Under the pieces are notes generated by a model. It worked only from the letters and a program-made list of their open reading frames with translations, did no database searches and was not told the origin of the DNA. From Xiphophorus maculatus (taxonomy: Eukaryota; Chordata; Actinopteri; Cyprinodontiformes; Poeciliidae), in NCBI RefSeq assembly GCF_002775205.1, contig NC_036455.1, positions 286,501-350,500 on the forward strand: a stretch of DNA of 64,000 bases. The letters are read 5' to 3'. Of the stretch, positions 11,718 to 23,755 are shown piece after piece (the stretch's first letter is position 1; every line of letters starts with the position of its first letter). Both the position numbers and the translations under genes were made by a program.

Positions 11718-11903
11718 ACCGTCTCTTCTAATCAAAATTGTATAATTTACTGCTAAAACTTGGGATTCTGAATATATACAGAATGTACTTGCACTGTTTT
11801 TTTGTAAGTTCATAAGTTTGCAGAACAAATTTGTGTGTGTGTTTTTTTTTTCCCTAACTTGTGTTGTTGTGAATATTGAGCAGCGAATGTTTCTTGTACA
11901 TGC

Positions 11904-11909
11904 AATAAA
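11904..11909 (+). terminator. acot13: Poly(A) signal of acot13
   Basis: Canonical AATAAA about 190 bases after the stop codon at 11717, the first such hexamer on the plus strand. It implies a short 3' UTR ending near 11930. Confidence 0.7.
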
Positions 11910-12049
11910 GCCAGCTGGACAAAGAGTCGGGGTTTTTTTTCAGACTTTGCACTGTATTGAGATATGCTCAGCAGTAAAGATTAGAGAACAGAAAATCAAA
12001 ACCCAGAAGTTACATGCCTTACACCCTTTTTTCAGCTAAAACACATTGA

Positions 12050-13200
12050 ATCAGCAAGGAGCGAAACTTTACGTACTACTGTACTTCATAGTCTTTGAAA
12101 AAGCAAACCCTTCAAAACTCAATTTTAATTTAAAGACGCTTGGCAGCAGATTCGCAACTTTAATAGATCAAATTAAACAGAAATCAGTTAGCTTTAAGCA
12201 AAACATTTTTGTTAGGTATATTATTATAATTACTGTTAAATCTGTCACCATTGCAATTCATCACCGACCCACATCCCTCCAAAAAAAAAAAAAAACAATG
12301 CGCAAAACATCCGATTTCAGTAGCTTAAATGAAATAGTGCATGAACGGATTGAACTGTGAAAAATCAACTTCAACATACCAACATGTCTTAACTCTGCAC
12401 AACGCCTTTTGAGATACTCGCGATTTTAGTCAAAGGCCTGTTTAGTATGTTTCTGAGAAAAGCAAATGACACAAAAACATCTTTTAAGTCCAGCAAATCA
12501 AACTAAGGCAGTTTATAAGAAGCAATACCTACACCAATATGATTTGACAAACACTCTTCCTCTTGTTATCTTTGCCTGTACAGGTGTTCTGATACCTGCT
12601 CATGCCTATCCTGGGCAAAAAAAAATTGTCTAAACTTGTTTTAGAAGCCCTAGTAACATTACAAAACAAGCTTTAACAATCCTTTCTTATCACATCAAGG
12701 ATATAAAACATGTCCATCGTAACCACCATGAAGACTTGTGTATTGTTTGTTCCGGTTTAGATGCAACATAAAGAGTTCATTCAGTGACCGATGCTGTTGA
12801 CTGTGTGGCTCCAAGAGAACAACCAACCACTCAAAAAATCAATGTCCGTGCAGGTTCAAATAAAATTTTTTTTAAAAAAGCAAACAAAATGAAAGAAAGG
12901 GTGAGTAAGGAAAAGGGAATGAAGTAAAATAAAAATGTCAGAGCCAATCCAAAAAAATGGGAGGAAGTATTTGGACAAACATGGGAAGAATGGGGTAAAA
13001 AAAAAAAAAAGGATGGGAAGCAAATGGGCTTCAGGTTAGAGGGAGAAAATGAGTGGGGGAACAAAAAGGAGATCCAAGCACAAGTTCAAATCTTTTAAAG
13101 GGACAGGGAGGAGATGAGTACATCAATTTGCTTCTGAAGGCTTAGGGAGGGAAGGAGAGGTAAAGGCTTGTCTCTGTGTGGCTGGGTGAAGCAAGAAGCC
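12050..13200 (-). other. C6orf62: Probable 3' UTR of the C6orf62 homologue
   Basis: About 1.1 kb downstream of the stop codon without a convincing frame or strong repeat, bounded by a possible minus-strand ATTAAA at 12159-12164. The convergent acot13 poly(A) site lies near 11930, so the two 3' ends are within a few hundred bases. UTR extent is inferred. Confidence 0.4.
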
Positions 13201-15226
13201 TTAGTCAGGCATGTATGGGCGGAGGTGATCCTCGATGTCTCCCACGCCCCAGCAGGTCAGCTGGTCCTGGGGCAAATACAGGCACAGGCTGCACAACTTG
13301 AAAACCGTGGCCTTGGTTTTAGGAGTCTGAAACGACCAAAAAGTACAACGGCGTCGTTACAGAGGACGGTTTTTAAACTTGATAAACCAGTTAATTATTT
13401 TTAAACGTTTCAACAGATGTACCTGCAGGTGTTGTCTGTCCATAAAGAGAAATACAGACTGGGTTGGGTTGTTCATCACCATTCCAGCTTTGTCTTTACG
13501 ACCCAAAGCATGCAAGCATTGCTTCTCGTAGTCTCCATGATGAAATTCAAACTTGGCCTAAGAAGTAGAGGAAAGAGTCTGTATGCAAAGTCTAGGCTGC
13601 TGGTTAAATTTCATGTAGTAACCTGTAAAAAAGCTTCACGCTCAACTATGAGCTGCTATTTGACTGTGTTACTTGGCAGACTTAGAAGAATGACATTTAG
13701 GCATATTGAAAAGGTTCAATAGAGCGAAAGTTAAGGATTTGAGTAGGCCATTCGAGAAGCTTGATGTTAACCTGTGTGCAATTTTGTCTGCAGTTTGGAC
13801 AAAGAAAGAAGCAACTCCCTCAAATGGAAACTATGAAGCTCCACATGTCAAGTGTCACAAATGTTTTCTGTAGGAAAGTCCTACGGTCAGCGATCGAGCC
13901 GTTTGGTCAAGATGACAACAAGAATGTTAAGAAACAGGATATTTTCACCGAAATCACTGTTTTCATCAAACATTTAGTTCTGAAGGATAACTGACTGAAC
14001 AGCTGTATAGGTACTCTTCCCTGACTGTTCAGTACAATTTGGCTTCAGGTCGTTTATTTATGCTCAATGTGTCCGACAAGACACATTGTACATTAATCTG
14101 ATACATAGCACATGGAGCAGAACATATTTATCAGGTAGTTACTCCAAAGTGATGATAGGAGCAAAGGTCTGACCTGCACAGGCCTGAAGGGCTCATCATC
14201 GGCCCCTTTCCATCTGGAGAACAGCAGACAGACAATCTTCTCAATATCATTGCGTGGCCAAAGGATAAAATCCATTTCCTGTGTGCAGCCTATCACATCC
14301 TAAAGAAAAATGAAAAATAATTATTGTAACTAAGCATTTTTTAAGCCATGATTGGGGACTTTGTTCATATAGTCGATTCTTACCCTTCGCATTGACTGGT
14401 ATCGGGGGGCATGTAGTTGCACCACATCTTTTTGAAGGAGCTCTATTGAACTCTCCAGAGAATAGCTTGAATCGCGCACACCTCTTAGGATGTTTTCTTC
14501 GTAGTTGTTGGTCATCACAGGCACCACTTCAGCTACCTCAAAAAGTGCAGACTTCTTCTTCTGTTAAAAATAAAGCAAGCAATTTTAAGGGTTTCACAAG
14601 TCAATACATATTTCTGGTTTTCTTTGAGGTCTGACCTGCCTATTCTGAGAGAGGGTGTTAGGATCACTTGTGTAAAAAAAATATATTTTTTGTTGTTTAT
14701 CCATTCCATAATTAAAGTAAAAGTTATTAAAAAAAAAAGTCAAGAATGTTTTCAATTAACAAAAAAAGTTTAAATGACCTGAAATGGTGAAGAGACGTTA
14801 CAAAAAAGAAAAAAAAATACATAGCTATATTTAGAATAACATTTAAAAAGGTGAAGGACACAAAGAAAGAGAAAAAAAGAGAACATGTAACACAAGGAAT
14901 AAATAATTTTCCATATTTTCCCCCATACACATCTAGACCTGGAAAATGCTGAAATTAAATGTTGTACGTTTCCATCAGTTTTTAGCATTTGACTTGACAA
15001 CAGTGAAATGGAAGATTGGCCGATTCACATTTATGGTTCTTCGTTTACTGCGTCTCCAGTACAAATATAATGGAATATAGCTGTAGTGTTAACAAACCTT
15101 TTCCTTGAAAACGAAGGCTATATAGATCTTGAAGTCAAACTGATCCGCCAAAGATTCCCTTTTCTTCCGAAGCTGAGCTCGAAGCCGGTTTCTTGTTTGG
15201 TTTCTTCGTGAAGTTGGGTCCCCCAT
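13201..15226 (-). CDS. C6orf62: C6orf62 homologue, 5 exons, unknown function
   Basis: Coding exons in transcript order are 15098-15226, 14384-14560, 14174-14299, 13423-13557 and 13201-13326. Every exon starts and ends at a codon boundary. The total is 693 bases, 230 aa, against 229 in human; the extra residue is in [10 protein letters not shown], where human has one fewer. Highly conserved landmarks are RLRAQLRKK near residue 15, [12 protein letters not shown] at 41-52 spanning the first junction, [15 protein letters not shown] at 103-117, and the C-terminus [10 protein letters not shown]. The N-terminus is very basic. I see no signal peptide, membrane segment or catalytic motif. The family has no established biochemical role that I know of. 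The first intron has a weak donor (GTTTGT). The gene runs divergently from gmnn. Confidence 0.95.
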
Positions 15227-16619
15227 GGTTATTTTGTTGGTAGTGTCTCTTCCCCTCGTGTGATGTACTTTAGCGACACTGTATTTATTCTATACTTTTA
15301 AGAAAGGATGGAGCTGACAATGCATCAAAACTCTAAAACTAGATCCTCTAACCACTATGAACTTAAAAGACCGACAAATCGGATTTTAAACTAAGTCATT
15401 TTAATATTTGGTTGTTGTAAAAAGGCAGTTTTGAGAAGGGGAATGCTCAACAGGCTAAGACTCCATTGCCTTTATACCTGGTCAAAAACCCATGTTTTAA
15501 GACATGGCCTTGAAGCCAAATTAACTTATTTTTTTCCAACTGCCACTGAAATGAGTACAACAGATTTCAAGAAAACAACAACTCAAAGGTGGCTCTTTTT
15601 TATAAATGATAACTGAAACTAATAGAAAAGGCTGCTACAACACATATTGGTGACATTTTTTTTTGTTTGTTTGCTAATGAGATTGTGAACTACAGCGAGC
15701 AGACCGATATTCTATTAACTGGGTCATCTCAAAGTCCCTGATCCATGGCTGCGGTTTTGTTTTGTTTCTCTGAACACAGACTGTGTTATGAGCGTGTTAC
15801 AGGCGGACTGGGGATACAGACGAACATGGCAGGTAGACACAGATGCCAACAGATACAGGCACCCGGTAACATCGAAGACTACAGCGAAAGTAAACCGACA
15901 TTTCCTGAACTTTTTCCGTCACTCATCTGGCCCTGGGCCCGTGCTGCTGCCACAGCTGATGGTCATGATGTGGGCGTATTTTTAGCACACTAGCTAAGGT
16001 CTGCTAGCTAGCTAGCAAGCCAACCTAGGTATTCATTTCTGACACTAACTAGTAGCGAACCAGTGATAAAGCTACATCTTATTTTAAGACAGACTGGCTT
16101 AACTGAGGCTTTTTAAGTGTGGTCAGTCATCTTACCACGCCTTTTATTACATTTTCTGGCTCAACGAGACTGTCAGTGTTGTTATTAAAAGTCGGAAGAC
16201 TGACGTTGTAACTGTTTCTGGTCACTATTTCAGCTCCATATTAAACTGTCGTCAACAACTTTCGACACAAATCAGTTGGTAATCGATTAAAACAAACGCT
16301 GAACTGCGAAACAAGCGTTAGCTTAACAAAAAATCTCCCCCCCCCCTCTTCCAACGTCTGACGCTTCGAGCTAGTTCTTTCTCTTTTCTTCAGTCGTCAC
16401 AACCTCCGGCTCGCCCCGCCGCATGCCATGTCAAGATAAATCGACCATCCAGCGGAGATCCCCCGTTCTATCAGTCGATGTGTGGCGTGTTCTGTCTCCT
16501 GGTGGGCCCATATTTAACGACGTGCCGTCCAACGTGTGCCCCGTTCGGTTTCTTTGTGTGTGCCTGTGTGTGTCTTTCAGGGCGGCTAATAACAGTACAT
16601 TAGCGCTCGACGGGTCCTC
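15227..16619. other. 5' region of the C6orf62 homologue, no coding exon seen
   Basis: Noncoding sequence between the start codon and the likely promoter. It presumably contains the untranslated 5' exon and its intron, but I cannot place the splice sites. Short open frames near 15745-15993 and 16423-16731 do not resemble known proteins. Confidence 0.4.
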
Positions 16620-16770
16620 TGCCTTCCCCCTCAAAATGGCTGCGCAGGCAGTTACAATAACTGGACGTAATAAGACACGTGACCCCGACGGAGCGGCTTC
16701 CTTACCTGGTAAAAAAAAAAAAAAAAACTAAAAAACGATACGCGCGAACACGTCCGCCATGTTTTGTGTG
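16620..16770 (-). promoter_or_regulatory. C6orf62: CpG-rich candidate promoter with paired YY1-like motifs
   Basis: AAAATGGC (16633-16640) and CGCCATGTT (16755-16763) are YY1-type sites in opposite orientations in a CpG-rich patch about 1.4-1.5 kb upstream of the C6orf62 start. Such sites often sit at transcription starts of housekeeping genes. There is no TATA box. Inferred from motif and position only. Confidence 0.35.
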
Positions 16771-17279
16771 GCGTGTTTGCCTTGCATAGCTATGCAACTG
16801 TGATGGAAAAAAACAAAAAATGTCTAGTTATCTGGAATATTGGAGCGCTTCTGGTTGAATCATTTTTGCATTACTACAAATACGCTGAAACTAAAGTAAG
16901 TTGCATTAGGCCTTGCTAGTTATTCGAACCTTGCAATGTTATGGTAGCTATACTGAAAATTAAAATATTTTTAGTTTTAGTAAACGCATTTTTTCACATT
17001 ATAAAACTGCCATTGTTAACATAAATAGGAAAAGATCCATATTTTGTCAAGGATTTTAATCTTTTAAGTGCATTGAACACCCTCACGTCCGTCATCGCAG
17101 AGCAATGATTAACTTTAGGTTTTTGTTTACAGTCTCTTGTGAACAAGAGACTTGGAAACAAAAGTGAGTGGGTTTGAAACACACACAAGTATTTTTTTCC
17201 TCTTTTTTATTTAATTTAGCCCTCATAACACATAGCACATATTCATAAAATCTCAAAAATAAATTAGAATAAATTGTAT

Positions 17280-17372
<93 letters not shown>
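17280..17372. repeat. GATA tetranucleotide microsatellite
   Basis: About 23 TAGA/GATA units with one interruption (AAGA at 17340-17343). It lies only about 70 bases upstream of the first CCAAT box of the gmnn promoter, so length variation could alter promoter spacing. Confidence 0.95.
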
Positions 17373-17442
17373 AATTGCCACTCACAATAAGGCGGCACCG
17401 TTGCCGTACCATACATTCATGCTGTGTCCTTCCTCTTTCTCT

Positions 17443-17601
17443 ATTGGTGGAAGAAGGAGGCGGAGGAGAAGAAAATTAAAATTCTCAATGGTGATTGGTG
17501 GCTTCACATGTGACTCGGTGTGCGTATTTAAGCCTCTGGCGCGAGGTCTTTTAGTTGAGGAAAACAAGAGTTGTAAAGAGGTTTGGTTGAGTTTGTGAAA
17601 G
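17443..17601 (+). promoter_or_regulatory. gmnn: gmnn promoter and untranslated exon 1
   Basis: Two inverted CCAAT boxes (ATTGG at 17443-17447 and 17494-17498, 51 bases apart) are followed by TTTAAG (17526-17531), which resembles a CHR element, and an E2F-like CTGGCGCGAG (17535-17544). The noncoding first exon appears to end at 17601, before the donor GTGAGT at 17602. Paired CCAAT boxes with E2F/CHR motifs suit cell-cycle genes peaking in S/G2, which fits geminin. The exact start site is unknown. Confidence 0.55.
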
Positions 17602-17926
17602 GTGAGTAGCGTTTACGTCTATTAATGTTGGGCTGCTTGAAATATTTTTGTAATTAACACATTGACTGGAGATTGTGGTGTACGGGGGCTTATATTTAAG
17701 TCAAATTTGTTTATTATTAGACTTGCATGGCGCTATCGTTAGCATAATCCTTGAATTAGCTTGTTTTTAGCACGAGAAGACGTTGGCATCCTGTTGATTT
17801 TGGGCGTCTAGTCAACTAGAATCACAATCAACTTATAACTAGATGCCTAATTTGCTTTTGTCTTATCTTGTGCAGTAACTGTTTTAATTCGTGACCAACT
17901 TTACTTTTCAGATCTCCGGAAAGAAA

Positions 17927-20520
17927 ATGAATTCCGTTGGAAACGTGAAGCAGCGGAGCTCCAATGAGAACGTAAAGGTAATTCTGAAGTATTTCTTCTG
18001 GGGCTTTAAACGTTTTTCTTTTTTTGGTGCTGCTTTGTTGATGAATTGTATACGGGACTGATCGGGCCAACTCTATTTCTAAACTCACCAGATGGTGGTT
18101 AATTAAAGTCAGATCGATGTATTTAACATGTTAATTATACAAGCCACCAGCCCTTTTTGTTTTTGGTGAAAAGTTGATCGAAGATTTTGAAACTTAAACT
18201 CTAACTTTATCTCAAGTGGAATATAAACCCTGCATGTAGGTTTAAAAAGTGGCTACATTGCCTTAAAATAATGTGGATCCTATTTAGCATAGCTGAAAAT
18301 GTAAGTTTATAAAAATATTTTCTTGTTCAGAGGTTCAAGAATTTGTAGCTGCTGTCTTTTCAACCTACCCAAACTCAACAATATTCTAATGGCATTTCAA
18401 GATGTAATTCAATTTAAAAAAAATACTTAAAAGGGAAACAAAAATTTGAAATTGGTTTACTTGAAGAATGGCAGATTACATCATAACAGCTCTTCTCCCT
18501 GAAATTGATTGCATTACTCTGTTTGTTAGGCTCTCAAGTGGTTCAAATCTCTGAAAGATGACTTAATCAGCCTCAAAACAATGGTGCCTTTGAGGTCTAG
18601 CTAAACATTAACTGGGCCTTGTCTCCTGCTCCTTAATGAGCATTCAAGAGGAACTTTCCCATGACCGCAGTGACTTTGTGTTCTATCATTGAGCTTGTGG
18701 CATTTGTTGAAGGAGCCGTTGCTCTAATTTTAGTGACATTGTAACTAAAGTCAGGTGATGCCAAGCTCAGAAAATCATAACTCTGAATACTTTCCTGTCA
18801 CGGTGTACTATTTGGGCAGTTTCTGACTTGTGCCACGTTCTGGTTTTCCCTGAAGTCTTCTGTTATCACAATGCCTTTCTTTTTGAAGCTCATGTTTAAT
18901 ATTCTGTCCAGGTATTATGTAGATTAAGTTGAATGCATTGTTTGAAATTTATTTCAAGATGGCTGCGGTCTTTTCAACCGCATTGTTTGAAATTGATTTC
19001 AAGATGCAATCTATGCATTACACTGTATGCATGTTTGCACTCATATACCATATAAGGAGTGTCCAATTCTATGTATTTAATCAAAGAATTGCTGTAAAGG
19101 TGAAAATTTCCTTTTCTGATCTCTGAAGGTATATTTGTCTTTCAGAGCTTCTCTGTACCATCTCAAAAGGTAGTTAGAGAAAAAAGGCAAAGCCTGCAGG
19201 TCCTCCAACATTCAGCAGTCAACACAAGTTTGAAATCGGCTCAGGTATGGTCTGCAATAATAGTCTTAATTGTATAGCTAAGGGTTCGTCCATTCCTAAT
19301 CCCGATTTTTCTGTTTTAGACAGGGAAAGTTATTCCTAAGAGGAAACAGTGGATACTGGATCAGTCAAGAGGTTCGAAGAGGGTTAAAGTAGAAGTAAAA
19401 GCCACACAAACAGAAGAAGTTAACTGTGTACCAGATGGCCTGTCCAAAGAAGCATATGAACTTATGGTAAAAGGTAAATTTATGATCAGTTCTGTAACTG
19501 GTGAAATTCCCCCTCACCCTCTAGAAATGACATTTTTGTCTTGCACTTTTCTAGAAACTCCTCCTTCCTCTTACTGGAAAGAAGTAGCAGAAGAACGACG
19601 AAAGGCTTTGTACCGGGTCCTACAGGAGAATGAGAAGGTGAGTGAATCACTAGGGGTCAGATAATGTTTAGCTTTCTGAACGTTCCCACGCTCTAACTCC
19701 CTTGACCCTGGGAAGGAACCAGTCCAGACTGCAGTAAATGTATTCAATCATTAGTTGGCTTTTGTCTATTTCTCTGTTCAATCAGGCCTGTCAAAACTGT
19801 CTTTAGTGCTTTTAAGGTTCTTCAGTTTGGTAACCTTGTACTTTAAGCTCTGAACAACTAATTTCTCTTAAACCAGTTGCACAAAGACATTGAAGCCAGA
19901 GATGAGGAGATTAGCAAGCTCCAGTCTGAGAATGAAGAGCTGCAGGAGCTGGCACAACATGTGCAGTACATGGCTGACATGATTGAGGTTTGTACCCTTA
20001 CACTTACTTGTTTCTCAGATTTTAACTCTGAATATCTACCAAACACCTGGCACAGATTTTCTTTGTCCTGTCTGCCTTTGTCTTAAAGCTCAACCTGATC
20101 GGAGATTGCAGTGAAGGCCATAATTAGGTCTTGACATATTATGTTTCTGAACTTGATACTGCTTTTTATCCAAAAGTGCAGCATTTTTAGCAGTGGCATA
20201 CAGGTCTGTAACTGGAGCTAGTGAGCATGGAGAAATTATGGCACACTTAATCCAGTAGTTTAACTGGCTCCCTTGTGCACTGAGTTGAAGTGTTTTTCAC
20301 AGGGTAAATAAAGTTCATTGTAAGGGCACGATCTCTCTTGGTACAAATTAACAACTTGTATTTATAGAGACTGACTGGAAAGTGCCCAGAGAGCCTGGAA
20401 GAAATGAAGGACATAGCATTTGATGCAGAAGAGGCAGATCCAGCTGAGCAAGAGGAGGCAGACTACAGTGATGAAGAGACGTCAGATCATGACGAAGCAG
20501 GACCCTCAGGATTAAACTGA
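17927..20520 (+). CDS. gmnn: Geminin, DNA replication licensing inhibitor, 6 coding exons
   Basis: Geminin binds Cdt1 and blocks MCM loading in S, G2 and early M phase. It also binds developmental regulators in the nucleus. Coding exons are 17927-17977, 19146-19244, 19320-19473, 19555-19637, 19877-19987 and 20368-20520, giving 651 bases and 216 aa (human 209). An APC/C destruction-box candidate, RQSLQVLQ, lies at 31-38. Basic clusters PKRK (56-59) and SKRVK (69-73) are likely nuclear signals. The Cdt1-binding stretch starts at [15 protein letters not shown] (107-121) and continues as a leucine-zipper coiled coil to about residue 168, ending in [12 protein letters not shown]. The C-terminus is acidic, as in vertebrate orthologues. 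The ATG lies 15 bases into the second exon, after an untranslated exon 1. Exon 6 has a weak donor, GTTTGT. Confidence 0.96.
18935..19006 (+). repeat. Short tandem duplication in gmnn intron 2
   Basis: A 27-base unit at 18935-18961 recurs at 18980-19006 with one mismatch (period 45). The unit is itself partly palindromic (TTGAAAT...ATTTCAA). Nothing indicates function. Confidence 0.75.
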
Positions 20521-20652
20521 CTTTAGAAAAACCTCCTTTTGAAGGAGATGTGCCTTTTTTTCTTTTTTTTTTTTTTTTTACAGGAGCCCTGTAGTTTAAA
20601 ACTGAAACAAATGTTTTCCAGACTTGGTTTCAACCTTGTTGTTTTGTATGTT

Positions 20653-20731
20653 AATAAATCTGGCCGTTGGCAGACCCTGGTCTAAGTTTAAAACACAAGA
20701 TCGTTTTTTTTAACTGATTCTGTACAATAAA
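20653..20731 (+). terminator. gmnn: Two poly(A) signals of gmnn
   Basis: AATAAA occurs at 20653-20658 and again at 20726-20731, about 130 and 205 bases after the stop codon. Either could be used. A poly-T tract lies between the stop codon and the first signal. Confidence 0.7.
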
Positions 20732-21118
20732 CTTTAAAGAAACTCTTAAGTTCCTGTTGGCTATTCTTCACTTTAAAGGTGTGTGATAGAACTGCTACAT
20801 TTATCCTCAAGTAGCTCTTTTATTGCACTTTTCTTTGTACATATATTTTGGGATTGTGACAACTCTTAAAGTTCAGATTTTCTTTTTTTAAAGAAAGTGT
20901 GGGTAAAATTGTTTCTCATATAAAAATAGGTCATGTTGACCCATTTCTTGACACAAGGAAACCACTTTCTATTAACTTACAGGGACATTTTATATGTGAA
21001 TGCCTTTGCACCTTATTTATACAACCTCTTTGCACTTCAGTTAAAAAAAACATCTCTTTCCACATGCAAATGCCTCCCTTTTTGTTTACGGTAAAAAATG
21101 CATAGCTTGTTCTCATTC

Positions 21119-21208
21119 AGCTTGTAACACATTTAGCTTGTGTTACAAGCTAAATGTGTCTTACAAGCTAATACATTTAGCTTGTGTTGGCTCGTAACAC
21201 AAGCTAAA
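21119..21208. repeat. Cluster of two palindromes between convergent genes
   Basis: The first hairpin has arms 21119-21141 and 21145-21168, complementary apart from a one-base bulge. The second has perfect 13-base arms 21176-21188 and 21196-21208 with a 7-base loop. Both are built from the same words (TTTAGCTTGT, TAACACA), so the cluster is also a repeat. It sits in the gap between the gmnn and ripor2 poly(A) signals. Confidence 0.85.
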
Positions 21209-21594
21209 ACAGCCAAAACAGAATTAGAAAAGACTTTTTAAAAAACTTAACTCTGTTAAGTTAAGATTGTTATTTTTGCATTAATTTAATATGTATGTTA
21301 AATGGTGGCAGCATGCCCTTTTAAGAGTACTTAAAAGGTCATTTTGCTGGATATGTGAGGGTACCTTGAGTGTTTGGGCCAAAAATTGCCAGGTAATGCA
21401 ATCTATAAATTTTTAGCATAGCTGAGCCTGCTTCATCCCATACAGATTGTTTCAAATTAGGGTGACAAAATGGCTACACAGCTTTTTTTTTTTTTTTTTT
21501 TAAGTTGGACTAAAATTTCCAGGTCCATTGTTTACAGAAAATACAGACTTGAGTAGAAATTCAAAACAGTAATTTTAAATATGCAAAAATATAC
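21209..21594. other. gmnn-ripor2 intergenic gap
   Basis: Noncoding AT-rich sequence with a run of about 20 T (about 21483-21502). No gene is visible. It separates two convergent 3' ends. Confidence 0.5.
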
Positions 21595-21600
21595 TTTATT
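21595..21600 (-). terminator. ripor2: Candidate poly(A) signal of ripor2
   Basis: Forward TTTATT reads AATAAA on the minus strand, about 2.5 kb past the ripor2 stop codon. Other minus-strand hexamers may be used, but this is the last good one before the gmnn end. Confidence 0.45.
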
Positions 21601-23074
21601 GTAATATTGTAGCACAAGAAATACTGCTGACCACAACAGATGAGTAGTAGATGGATCAGTGCTGAAGCTATGGACCACAAATTAATTTCAATTTCAGCAA
21701 AGTGTTAAGACTGTAAATAACTCCACATGTGCACACGTTTGTCTGCATGTACTCAACAGTGCTTAGGATTCACATGGCCCACTAATTATAAACACTGGTC
21801 AACTGCAAGTTCATAAAAGGGAGAATGCTATATACAGAGTGGGTTAATTTAGATGCTAGGCTAAAAATACTGTACTGCTATATGCACATAATGAAATGAA
21901 AATTGCTTCAGATTTGGACCATACTTTGCAAAAAAAAAAAAAAAAAGTTGTATAGAAAAACAAATGACAATCTTTTAATAACTGTTCACACATTTACAGA
22001 TAAGGGGAAAAATAATGTATAAGAATATTTAATATGGCTTTGAACTGGATTCAGAAGTTGCATCTAAATGTAACAAGATCCATCTATTGTGGGTTTAATT
22101 CTTTAAGTTGTGCTTTTTCTTTTAGATCTGAGTTCTGGCCTTAATGCAAATGTTTTATTGAAAATACATTCTCTTGAATTAGCTCTTTTTTTGCTAAAAA
22201 ATGGTCAAAATTATAATTACATTTCCTTTGGTTACAGTAAATCTTCTAGTTGATAAAGTAACATTTATAAATATATAGAAGTCTCAAAATCTTTATGATA
22301 CTTCAATGAAGAAAACATATCAAATCTCCTCCAAAAATTATAATCTAATATATTTCTATTAAAACAAACTCCAATTAAAATGAACCATCAGTTTACAAGA
22401 TCATAATAAAACTATCAAGGTCAACAGTTCATGTTAGACCTGAAGATACAACATAAATATGAAAATTATTCACAGAACATAATTTTTTTGCACTACTGCA
22501 GTTTAACTCCAAAAGAATAGTAGAGTTACAAGGAGTAAACAATAAATAGGAAACGGGTTTTTATGTGAATGTTTGTCTTGGTGCGTTAGCACTTGACTCA
22601 GTAGTTCAGGTAGCATGATGCAAGCAGGCATTTCAAGTGCAGCTCAATAAATCAAAAATATAATTCAAAAGCTAATCTCAATTTAATTCAAAAAGTTACT
22701 TTGTGTCACTGATACCTAAAATATTTTGAAAATTATTGCGTACAGCTAAGGAGCTAAATTTTGTCAACTGGTGAACTTTCAAAATGAACCAAAATAAATA
22801 ACTGAAATACCACTCACTAATAAATCGATGCACAATTTTTGCTTTGTGAACTCCATGACTTTATTTTAACCTTAAAGTATTCTCTAATTTATTGAGATGC
22901 ACCTGTAGATCCTTACCTCCGGTCATTTTGTTCCACACAGCGTTTAGAGATGTGGAAAAACAAAGCCTTTCATTATGTAAATGTGCAGTTAGCCTAAAAC
23001 AAGGCTACGATACCACTCAGATCCTATACTCTTTTTTTTTTTTTCCTTTTCTCAGATGCTAAAACGTGCATTCT

Positions 23075-23260
23075 CTAGAAATCCCGAGCCGGATTTAATA
23101 CCCTGCAGCGCTCCTGGCCCGGCAGGAAAAATACATTTACAAAAAAAGTTTCTGTGGAATCTGCCGCCTCGACCTCATCAAGGCTCAGGTGGTCGAAGCT
23201 GACATCATCCAGTGGGCTCCTCGTATCGGCGAGGTGCACGAAAACGAAAGAAAAAAAAAA
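23075..23260 (-). other. Protein-like open frame inside ripor2 3' region
   Basis: The minus-strand frame includes SPLDDVSFDHLSLDEVEAAD and ends at a stop at 23075-23077. The stretch is acidic and of coding-like composition, unlike its AT-rich surroundings. A pyrimidine-rich run lies upstream, and an AG before GAGCCC could act as a splice acceptor. I do not recognise the protein. It may be an alternative terminal exon, an unrelated small gene, or chance. Confidence 0.25.
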
Positions 23261-23755
23261 ATCATATGTACAAAACAAAGATTGCACTTGTTAAACTGCA
23301 AGCGTGAGAAGGCTCAGACATAAAACTGCTGAGCGAGTGGAACAAGTGAGCCCCTGCTTCATCTCATCACAAAGAAGGCTGTAAACTGCTTTCTGACTTC
23401 ACTTACTGCTAAAAAAAAACATCTTCCACCAACATGTCTTTCAGCCTCTGCAAAATCCCTGAAAATCAAATGGAACGTACCAGAAAACACGAATCATATT
23501 ACACTGTGAACACAACCAGGTGTATTTTCCAGCCGTGTAAAAGATGCTGCATTTACAAGCTTACTAGTGCAGTCTTCTGGAAGCACCTATAAGCAATGCA
23601 ACTAAAACATGCTGCAATAGTTACTCATAAATCACAAAAAAATTAAGCGTCACGTCGGTCTGTATATATGACCAGATTCCTTTATAGTAAGTGATGTGGT
23701 TGTTGTGTGCTTGTTTCCAAGGAGGAGATGCTTTGCAGGAATATCCACGATCTGT

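Noticed and set aside
17092-17412. 106-codon minus-strand frame with repeated YLSI
   Set aside because: The repeat peptide is a translation of the GATA microsatellite.
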